Shown here: in pieces, positions 1-5,423 of the stretch
Layout: every line of letters begins with the position of its first letter
Numbering within the stretch: position 1 is the stretch's first letter
NCBI GenBank assembly: GCA_025963345.1
Contig: JAOPUS010000128.1
Location: 1-22,421, forward strand
From: Blastococcus sp.
Lineage (GTDB): Bacteria; Actinomycetota; Actinomycetes; Mycobacteriales; Geodermatophilaceae
DNA: 22,421 nt
Direction of reading: 5' to 3'
The notes under the pieces: generated by a model
Seen by the model: only the letters and a program-made list of their open reading frames with translations
Database searches by the model: none
Told to the model about the DNA's origin: nothing
Made by a program: the position numbers and the translations under genes

Positions 1-355
1 GGTGCGAGACGACGTCGGTGCCCCAGTGGTGATAGCCCTTGAGGATCACCTCGGTGTCGCTGTGGGAGAAGAAGCGGTAGCCGTGGCCCTCCAGCTCGGC
101 CCGCAGCTCCTGGTAGTCGTAGATGCAGCCGTTGAAGACCGCCGTCAGCCCCAGCTCGTTGTCGACCATGGGTTGGGACCCGCAGGTGGACAGGTCGATG
201 ACCGACAGCCGGCGGTGGCCGAACGCCACCCGGCCGTTGCTCCAGGACCCCTGCCCGTCCGGGCCGCGGGGCACGAGGGCCTGGACCATCCGCGCGACGG
301 CGGTCGTGTCGGCCAGGGATCCGTCGAAGGTGATCTCGCCGCAGAGGCCGCACAT
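1..355 (-). CDS. Class II glutamine amidotransferase / asparagine synthase-family protein, N-terminus only (NAGGN amidotransferase likely)
   Basis: The first 118 residues of a gene that runs off the left edge. It starts MCGLCGEITFDG, so Cys2 becomes the N-terminal nucleophile after Met removal, as in all class II (Ntn) glutamine amidotransferases. Further family landmarks are RGPDGQG, FGHRRLSVIDLS, QPM and FNGCIYDYQELRAEL. These domains release ammonia from glutamine, which a C-terminal ATP-dependent synthetase domain (outside the window) uses for amidation. The MCG(I/L)CGE start resembles the asparagine-synthase-like enzyme that amidates N-acetylglutaminylglutamine, a compatible solute. Ordinary AsnB remains possible because only the glutaminase half is visible. 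The ATG is fixed by the required Cys2. Family assignment is firm; the NAGGN role is inference. Confidence 0.85.
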   Translation of the reverse strand, partial: MCGLCGEITFDGSLADTTAVARMVQALVPRGPDGQGSWSNGRVAFGHRRLSVIDLSTCGSQPMVDNELGLTAVFNGCIYDYQELRAELEGHGYRFFSHSDTEVILKGYHHWGTDVVSH

Positions 356-590
356 GCAGACTGATCTAACCCGTGCCGGAAGAGCCCCGCGATGCGAAGG
401 CGGCCGTGCGTGGCGTAGTTCACGCCACCGAAACGTCAGCCCGGCCGCAGGGCGTCGAGCACCTCCACCGCGTCCCGGCTGATGCCTTGCACCCACGGTG
501 TTCCACGTGGAACCGGGGCCGACGTCCCCTCAGGCAGCCACCCGGCGTCGCTACCGTTCCGGCATCGGGGCCGCGCCTACCTGGGTCCTC
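356..590. other. Intergenic region between divergent genes at 355 (-) and 591 (+)
   Basis: About 235 bases between the amidotransferase start and the small gene. It should hold the amidotransferase promoter. Apart from the palindrome at 500-513, no convincing promoter or RNA was seen. An 18-codon minus-strand open frame (492 down to 436) has no family signature. Confidence 0.4.
500..513. promoter_or_regulatory. parS-like 14-bp palindrome (copy 1)
   Basis: GTTCCACGTGGAAC is a perfect 14-bp palindrome that differs from the bacterial ParB-binding consensus GTTTCACGTGAAAC only at one symmetric pair of positions. It sits in the gap before the small gene at 591. An identical copy occurs at 20977-20990. 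ParB binding has not been shown; a CACGTG-type operator is the alternative. Confidence 0.5.
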
Positions 591-902
591 ATGGAGTTCG
601 TCGCGCTCATGCGTTTCCGTCCCTCCGTTCCCGCCGCCGAGCGCGATGCGGCGCTGATGCGGCCGGCGGCGTGGCAGTACCCGGACGGGGTCACGATGAT
701 CGCCGAGTACTGGCCCGTGTCGGGGGAGTACCAGGTCGTCACCGTGTTCGCCGCGGAGACGATCGCCCCGATCATGGAGATCGAATTCGAATGGAACGAC
801 GCCCTCGACATCTCCGTGTACCCGGCGGTCACCGCCGAGGAAGGGCTACGGGTGGGCCCCGAGGTCTTCCGCCGTCTGCCCCGGATGCAGCAGTCCGGCT
901 GA
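591..902 (+). CDS. Small conserved-looking protein of unknown function (103 aa)
   Basis: I do not recognise the family with certainty. The protein begins MEFVALMRFRPSVPAAERDA and contains WQYPDGVTMIAEYWPVSGEYQVVTVF and IAPIMEIEFEWND. This beta-alpha-beta pattern, an N-terminal strand 'xxFVALMRFRP' followed by a helix and paired strands, resembles dimeric alpha/beta-barrel or DUF3303-like small proteins. It has no signal peptide or membrane segment, so it is probably cytoplasmic. ATG 591 was chosen because the protein begins with a regular beta strand there; a GTG at 498 would add 31 low-complexity residues and use the parS-like palindrome as coding sequence. No clear ribosome binding site is seen, so translation may be leaderless. 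It lies alone, convergent with the protease gene. Confidence 0.65.
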   Translation: MEFVALMRFRPSVPAAERDAALMRPAAWQYPDGVTMIAEYWPVSGEYQVVTVFAAETIAPIMEIEFEWNDALDISVYPAVTAEEGLRVGPEVFRRLPRMQQSG

Positions 903-929
903 TCGGGGCGCCACCGCGTCGCCGGTCGG

Positions 930-2411
930 TCAGCCCGTCGTGAGCCGCTCCACCGCCGCGACGACGTCCACCAGGCCGGTGCCCTTGTCGTAGGACGTCG
1001 GGTAGCCGCCGGCGCTCGTGTACGCCGCACCGTCGGTGTAGCGGTAGGCGGTGCCCTTCAGCGCGGCCTCGATCTCCGCCGGCGTCGCCGCGGGGTCGGC
1101 CTGGAAGAGCTGAGCCACGATCCCGGCGATGTGCGGCGCAGCCATCGACGTCCCGCTGATGGTGTTGAAGGTGCCGATGTCCAGCGGCCCCGGGCCGTTC
1201 TTCGGCGCCAGGCCCGTCGAGCAGATCGGCAGGTACAGGCGGCAGGAGGAATTGATGTCCTCACCGGGCGCGGAGAGGTCCGGCCAGGTGGAGGGGTCCG
1301 TGGCGTCGCCGCGCGAGGAGTAGGTGCTGACGACACCGTCGCGGGTGCCGGTCGCCTGGTCGTAGTAGGAGGCGACGGAGAGAATGCCGCCGGTCGGGTC
1401 CTGGCCGGGCGGGTTGGTGACCGACGCGGAGCCGTCCCCACCGTCGTTACCGGCCGCCCACACGGTCACCACACCGTCGGCCGCCAGGGCGCGCTGCAGC
1501 TTCACGGTCGCCGAGTTCGGGTCGAACGAGCCGCCGCCGGTCGGGCCGTAGGAGTTGTTGGTGACCTTGATCGGCGGGCAGGTGCTGGCCGGAACGCCCG
1601 CGCCGCACGGGTGGTCGTGGTTCTCCAGCACCCAGTTCAGCGCCGAGTCCGCGCCGACGATCAGCAGCACCGCGCCGGTCGAGATGGACACCAGGCTCGC
1701 GCCGGGAGCCGCACCCTGCAGCTGCGTGCCGTCGGACAGCGTGGTCGGCCGGCCGGCGACGATTCCGTTCACGTGCGTGCCGTGCCCGCCGCCGGAGATG
1801 GTGTCGGTGTCGAGGAAGCCAGGCACCGGGAGCACGCAGTCCGTGCGCTGCGTCGACTCGTCCAGGCAGACGCTCTTCAGGCTGGCCACCACTGCACTGC
1901 CGCCGTCGGCGTTCTGTAGGTACGGGTGGGTCGGGTCGACGCCGGAGTCGATCACGGCGACGGAGACGCCCCTGCCGTCCAGCGCCTGGCCGTTCGCACC
2001 GGTCAGCGTCGACACGGCCTCGGCCCCGCGGGTCGCGGTGTTGGAGGTCTCGTCGAGGAATGCGATGGGGCTGTTGCCCTCGAGATAGGTGACGCCCGGC
2101 TGCGATCGCGCCGACCGGATCTGGGCGGGCGTGCCGGAGGCGACGGCAACGCCGATCCGCTCGAACTCGGTGACCAGCCGCATCCCGGTGGCGGCGACCG
2201 CGGCGTGGGCGGCGGCGATGTCCGTCCCGTGCACCAGCACCGTCGTCGGGGTGGCTGCTGACAGGGTGCCGAGCTGCCCGGCCAGGAAGTCCTGGACCGG
2301 CGCGAGCGAGGGGGTGGCGTGGGCGGGAGTGGCGATCAGGGCGCCGATGACGACCGCGCCGCTCACCGCCCCCAGGCTTCGGCGGAACGACCGGCTCGCA
2401 CTCGGGCTCAT
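930..2411 (-). CDS. Secreted S8 (subtilisin-like) serine protease with propeptide
   Basis: A 493-residue exported protease. Residues 1-32 form a signal peptide (RSFRRS, then a hydrophobic core, ending in ATPAHA with an AxA cleavage site). Residues about 55-118 look like an inhibitor I9-type propeptide (TTVLVHG...GVAVASG...YLEGNSPI). The catalytic domain carries Asp155 (VAVIDSGVDP), His210 (GGGHGTHVNG), oxyanion Asn322 (WAAGND) and Ser422 (SGTSMAAPHIAG), so the triad is complete. Cys182/192, Cys269/278 and Cys390/397 could form disulfides, consistent with extracellular action. No C-terminal anchor or P/domain is present. ATG 2411 was chosen for its signal peptide and upstream GAGGAG; an in-frame upstream start adds 18 residues that would spoil the signal. 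It hydrolyses external proteins, probably for nutrition. It is divergent from the aldo/keto reductase. Confidence 0.93.
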   Translation of the reverse strand: MSPSASRSFRRSLGAVSGAVVIGALIATPAHATPSLAPVQDFLAGQLGTLSAATPTTVLVHGTDIAAAHAAVAATGMRLVTEFERIGVAVASGTPAQIRSARSQPGVTYLEGNSPIAFLDETSNTATRGAEAVSTLTGANGQALDGRGVSVAVIDSGVDPTHPYLQNADGGSAVVASLKSVCLDESTQRTDCVLPVPGFLDTDTISGGGHGTHVNGIVAGRPTTLSDGTQLQGAAPGASLVSISTGAVLLIVGADSALNWVLENHDHPCGAGVPASTCPPIKVTNNSYGPTGGGSFDPNSATVKLQRALAADGVVTVWAAGNDGGDGSASVTNPPGQDPTGGILSVASYYDQATGTRDGVVSTYSSRGDATDPSTWPDLSAPGEDINSSCRLYLPICSTGLAPKNGPGPLDIGTFNTISGTSMAAPHIAGIVAQLFQADPAATPAEIEAALKGTAYRYTDGAAYTSAGGYPTSYDKGTGLVDVVAAVERLTTG

Positions 2412-2483
2412 TGCACTCCTCGGAGGATCACGACCGCAGGGTCGGAACTGTGTGCGCTGTCTCAACGAGGGATCACCGGGGGA

Positions 2484-2499
2484 GTTACTGGTCCGTAAC
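2484..2499. promoter_or_regulatory. Short inverted repeat in divergent promoter region (GTTAC-N6-GTAAC)
   Basis: Two 5-bp arms separated by 6 bases lie between the divergent protease (start 2411) and reductase (start 2556) genes, and another GTTAC follows at 2522. Placement suits an operator, but short arms occur by chance. Weak evidence. Confidence 0.25.
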
Positions 2500-2555
2500 G
2501 GGGCGCGTTCGGCCGATACGGGTTACCGAGGGCCGCCCGCGGGCAGGAGCCCGTC

Positions 2556-3548
2556 ATGCGTACACGGACATTGGGTGACCTGACCGTCCCGGCCGAGGGG
2601 CTGGGCTGCATGGGGATGAGCGAGTTCTACGGCACCGGCGACCAGCAGGAGGCCGAACGGACCATCCAGCGCGCCCTCGACCTCGGCATCACCTTCCTCG
2701 ACACCGCCGACATGTACGGCCCGTTCACCAACGAACGACTCGTCGGGCAGGCCATCGCCGGCCGCCGCGACGAGGTCGTCCTCGCCACCAAGTTCGGCAA
2801 CGAGCGCGGCGAGGACGGCTCCTTCCGCGGCGTCAACGGCAAGCCGGACTACGTCCGGAAGGCCTGTGACGCCTCTCTGAGCCGGCTGGGCGTCGACGTG
2901 ATCGACCTCTACTACCAGCACCGCGTGGACACCACGGTTCCTGTCGAGGACACGTGGGGGGCGCTCAAGGAGCTCGTCGACGCCGGGAAGATCCGGTATG
3001 CCGGCATCTCCGAGGCCGCCCCGGAGACGATCCGCCGGGCCCACGCAGTGCAGCCGGTGACCGCGGTGCAGACGGAGTACTCGCTGTGGACCCGCGATCC
3101 CGAGGACGACGGGGTGCTCGCCACCTGCGCCGAGCTCGGCATCGGTTTCGTGGCCTACTCACCGATCGGCCGGGGCTTCCTCTCCGGTCAGATCCGCAGC
3201 GTCGACGACCTCGCGGCCAACGACTTCCGGCGGCGCAACCCGCGCTTCCAGGGGGAGGCGTTCGAACAGAACCTGCGGCTGGTCGACCGGGTGCGGGAGA
3301 TCGCCGATGAGAAGGGCGTCACGGCGAGCCAGCTGGCCCTCGCGTGGGTGATGGCGCAGAGCGACCGGCCCGGCAATCCGGCCGTCGTCCCGATCCCGGG
3401 CACGAAGCGGGTGGCCTACCTGGAGGAGAACGCCGCCGCCGTCGACATCGAGCTGACCGACGACGACCTCCGCCGGCTCGACGAGGCGGCTCCCGTCGGC
3501 GCGGCCGTCGGCGACCGCTATCCGGACATGTCCAGCGTCCACCGCTGA
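2556..3548 (+). CDS. Aldo/keto reductase (IolS/YakC-like)
   Basis: A 330-residue NADPH-dependent oxidoreductase with a TIM-barrel fold, interconverting aldehydes or ketones and alcohols. The catalytic tetrad is visible: Asp49 and Tyr54 (FLDTADMYG), Lys79 (LATKFG) and His122 (YYQHRVD). GLGCMGMSEFYG at residues 16-26 and the C-terminal VPIPGTKRVAYLEENAAAV (cofactor phosphate-binding loop) are typical of the subfamily annotated as general stress or pyridoxal/aldehyde reductases. The length is normal. ATG 2556 has an upstream caggag ribosome binding site. It stands as a single gene, with a long stem-loop repeat beginning 14 bases after its stop that may end transcription. The substrate cannot be read from the sequence. 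Confidence 0.93.
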   Translation: MRTRTLGDLTVPAEGLGCMGMSEFYGTGDQQEAERTIQRALDLGITFLDTADMYGPFTNERLVGQAIAGRRDEVVLATKFGNERGEDGSFRGVNGKPDYVRKACDASLSRLGVDVIDLYYQHRVDTTVPVEDTWGALKELVDAGKIRYAGISEAAPETIRRAHAVQPVTAVQTEYSLWTRDPEDDGVLATCAELGIGFVAYSPIGRGFLSGQIRSVDDLAANDFRRRNPRFQGEAFEQNLRLVDRVREIADEKGVTASQLALAWVMAQSDRPGNPAVVPIPGTKRVAYLEENAAAVDIELTDDDLRRLDEAAPVGAAVGDRYPDMSSVHR

Positions 3549-3561
3549 CCGACATCCGCCG

Positions 3562-3629
3562 CGATCATGAAGCGGGCGGGGCGACACGCGGGCAGCCGAC
3601 GGCGCGTCGCCACCGGGACTTCATGATCG
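3562..3629. repeat. Long imperfect stem-loop (intergenic repeat / possible terminator)
   Basis: CGATCATGAAG (3562-3572) is matched by its exact reverse complement CTTCATGATCG (3619-3629). Inside these arms the pairing continues imperfectly, with GGCGAC at 3580-3585 opposite GTCGCC at 3606-3611. The whole 68 bases therefore fold into one hairpin. It lies just after the aldo/keto reductase stop. It could be a member of a dispersed palindromic repeat family or act as a transcription end; it lacks the T-tract of a classical intrinsic terminator. Confidence 0.6.
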
Positions 3630-3691
3630 TCGGGGAGCACGGGGAACGGGTCGGTGCCGGGCCGGTGCCGTCCAGGTACGAGGATGGGCGC

Positions 3692-3742
3692 GTGCCGACC
3701 GTCGCCGACCAGTCACCCGCCCCGACGGACAGCTGCCGGTGA
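3692..3742 (+). CDS. Possible 16-residue upstream leader ORF
   Basis: A GTG-initiated frame of 16 codons (VPTVADQSPAPTDSCR) has GAGGA about 9 bases upstream. Its TGA stop overlaps the GTG start of the next gene (GTGA at 3739-3742). The downstream gene has no Shine-Dalgarno of its own, so translational coupling through this short frame is plausible. No conservation evidence is available. Confidence 0.3.
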   Translation: MPTVADQSPAPTDSCR

Positions 3743-4104
3743 CGGCGTTCCTGGTGGGCGCGATCACGGCGGTCGCGGTGCTGCTCGCGGTCCTGGGCGT
3801 CGCCTCGACGCTCGCGCGGCGGCGGATCGGGCTGCTGCACCTGGGCGTCGCGGGCGTGCTGGAGGTGCTCCTGCTGGTCCAGGCAGCCGTCGCCGGGATC
3901 GCGATGCTCGGCGGCGACACCCCGGCGGACACCGCGACGTTCCTCGGCTACCTGGGCGGCATCGTGCTGGTTCCGGTCGCCGGTGGGCTGTGGGCGCGGT
4001 CGGAGCAGACCCGGTGGGCCGGGACGGTCATGGCGGTCGCTGCCGCAGTCGTCGGTGTCATGGCGTGGCGACTCCTCCAGTTGTGGGAGGCGGCCCGTGC
4101 CTGA
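3739..4104 (+). CDS. Small integral membrane protein, four predicted membrane helices
   Basis: A 121-residue hydrophobic protein of unknown function. Four membrane segments are apparent: about residues 4-25, 32-57, 66-85 and 92-112. Short charged links (LARRRIG, WARSEQTRW) suggest both termini are on the same side of the membrane. No enzymatic motif is seen. The GTG start at 3739 immediately precedes the first helix. The stop overlaps the next gene's start (GTGCCTGA, 8 bases shared), so the two genes are surely cotranscribed and probably translationally coupled, perhaps as partners. Similar paired small membrane proteins are common uncharacterised actinobacterial genes. Confidence 0.75.
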   Translation: MTAFLVGAITAVAVLLAVLGVASTLARRRIGLLHLGVAGVLEVLLLVQAAVAGIAMLGGDTPADTATFLGYLGGIVLVPVAGGLWARSEQTRWAGTVMAVAAAVVGVMAWRLLQLWEAARA

Positions 4105-4591
4105 GAAGCGCACGGGTGAGGACCGGGCCCTGGGGGCCCCCGCGGTCGAGGGCGGCGGGGGTTCGCCGGGCGGCAGCGGCGCCGGACGGGTGCTGGTCGC
4201 CGTCTACGGCACCTTCGCCCTGGCCGCCGGGGCCCGGGCGGGCGTCCAGCTCGGCACCCGCTTCTCCGAGGCGCCGGTGGCCTACCTGCTGTCGGCCTTC
4301 GCGGCAGTCGTCTACATCGTGGCCACGGTCGGCCTGGTCCGCGGTGGACGAGGTGGGCGACGAACGGCGCTGGCCGCGATCAGCGTCGAACTGGTCGGCG
4401 TCCTCGTCGTCGGCACGCTCTCCCTGACCGACCGCGCCGCGTTCCCCGACGAGACGGTCTGGTCCGCCTACGGCCGCGGCTACTACTTCGTGCCGCTCGT
4501 CCTGCCCGTCCTCGGGCTGCTACTGCTCCGGCGCACGGGTCAGAAGTCGCCGCCGCCGAAGTCGCCCCCGCCGAAGTCCCCGCCGCCGTAG
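4097..4591 (+). CDS. Small integral membrane protein with antisense-derived Pro-rich tail
   Basis: A 164-residue protein of unknown function. A Gly/Ser-rich cytosolic leader of about 30 residues is followed by four predicted membrane segments at roughly 31-50, 60-82, 90-110 and 129-145. GTG 4097 was chosen because it overlaps the preceding stop and gives a sensible leader. The last 15 residues, KSPPP repeated three times, are encoded by a triple 15-bp repeat that on the other strand encodes GGGDF repeats of the convergent gene. The two genes overlap by 52 bases. The natural end of this protein was probably near residue 147 (LLLLRRTG), and the tail looks like read-through. Confidence 0.7.
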   Translation: MPEKRTGEDRALGAPAVEGGGGSPGGSGAGRVLVAVYGTFALAAGARAGVQLGTRFSEAPVAYLLSAFAAVVYIVATVGLVRGGRGGRRTALAAISVELVGVLVVGTLSLTDRAAFPDETVWSAYGRGYYFVPLVLPVLGLLLLRRTGQKSPPPKSPPPKSPPP

Positions 4592-5247
4592 CCGTTGTCG
4601 GCCCCGCCGGAGAAGTCGGCGCCCGGGTCGCCGCCGTAGTCGCCGCCGTCCGCCTGGGCGCCGTCCTGATACCCCTCGTCGCCGCCGCCGAAGAGGCCGC
4701 CGTCCCCCGCCCCGGAGTCGAAGAGGGCGTCGGCGACGGCCGTGCCGATGACCAGGCCGCCGATCGTGCCCAGCAAACTGCCGCCGATCATGCTGCCCAT
4801 GCCGGGCCCGCCGTACCCACCGCCATAACCCCTGCGGCCATACCCCTGGCCGTACCCCTGGCCGTACCCGCCGCCGGCCCCGTATCCCGGGCCGTAACCG
4901 CCGAGTGCCCGTTCCAGCGTCCCGGGCTGCCGCATCTCGGCGCGGGTGGCCACCCGTGCCAGGGTCTCCGGGTCGTCGGTCCGCGGCCGCTCGCCGGCCG
5001 GGACGGCGGCGGCGAGCTGGGCGAGCACCTGCTGACGCTGATCGGGGGTCAGCTGGGCGAAGGCCTCGGCGTGCGCCTGCTCGATCTGCTCGGGCCGGGC
5101 GGTCCGCAGCAGGTACCGGTAGCGGGCGACGGCCTGCTCGTCCGGCAACTGCTCGTTGCGGCCGCCGCCCGGGTACTGGGGTTGCCGGTACTGGCGGGCG
5201 TCCTGCGGGTGGTCCCGGCGGCCGAACAGCCGATCGAGCAGTCCCAT
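4540..5247 (-). CDS. Gly/Asp-rich protein of unknown function with C-terminal GGGDF repeats (235 aa)
   Basis: The N-terminus MGLLDRLFGRRDHPQD is amphipathic and basic. Residues about 40-110 are a helical, Gln/Ala-rich region (DEQAVARYRYLLRTARPEQIEQAHAEAF...), followed by a Gly/Tyr-rich stretch (GYGQGYGQGYG), a hydrophobic segment (SMIGGSLLGTIGGLVIGTAVADALF) that may associate with membrane, and an acidic Gly-rich tail ending in three GGGDF repeats. No enzyme motif is present. A YxxLLR...HAEAFAQLTPDQR pattern recurs in uncharacterised actinobacterial proteins as far as I recall. ATG 5247 was chosen for the AGAGGAA ribosome binding site 6-7 bases upstream. It is convergent and overlapping with the membrane protein gene. 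Confidence 0.8.
   Translation of the reverse strand: MGLLDRLFGRRDHPQDARQYRQPQYPGGGRNEQLPDEQAVARYRYLLRTARPEQIEQAHAEAFAQLTPDQRQQVLAQLAAAVPAGERPRTDDPETLARVATRAEMRQPGTLERALGGYGPGYGAGGGYGQGYGQGYGRRGYGGGYGGPGMGSMIGGSLLGTIGGLVIGTAVADALFDSGAGDGGLFGGGDEGYQDGAQADGGDYGGDPGADFSGGADNGYGGGDFGGGDFGGGDF
4543..4587. repeat. Triple 15-bp tandem repeat coding on both strands
   Basis: Three near-identical 15-base units (4543-4557, 4558-4572, 4573-4587; GAAGTCGCCGCCGCC with one or two changes) encode GGGDF on the minus strand and KSPPP on the plus strand. The unit length keeps both frames open, so copy-number change would lengthen or shorten both proteins. Confidence 0.85.
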
Positions 5248-5410
5248 GACGGTTCCTCTCCCAGAGCCTGCGCACTGCCGGTCCACTCCCGGTGACGAAC
5301 AGGCCGGCATCTGGGTTCCCCGGAACAGGACCGTCCACACCGCCGCACGGCCATCCGCGTCGGCGCTGGTCAGACGTGAGCCATCGCATGAATAGATCGG
5401 TGGGGCACGG

Positions 5411-5423
5411 TTAAATATGGGTC
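5411..5423 (+). promoter_or_regulatory. Probable -10 region of a leaderless transcript
   Basis: An AT-rich TTAAATATGG stands out in GC-rich DNA and ends 5-8 bases before the GTG at 5424. No Shine-Dalgarno precedes that start. The spacing places transcription initiation at or next to the start codon, as in common actinobacterial leaderless mRNAs. The hexamer TAAATA is not a perfect TANNNT match. Confidence 0.4.

Noticed and set aside
436..492. An 18-codon minus-strand frame ending DALRPG
   Set aside because: It looks slightly protein-like (SRDAVEVLDALRPG) and could be a gene tail, but has no ribosome binding site and no recognisable family.
4800..4900. Short periodic Gly/Tyr-coding repeats that could suggest a CRISPR-like array
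   Set aside because: The repeats are codon-level (GYGQGYGQGYG), in frame with the Gly-rich gene, and have no spacers.
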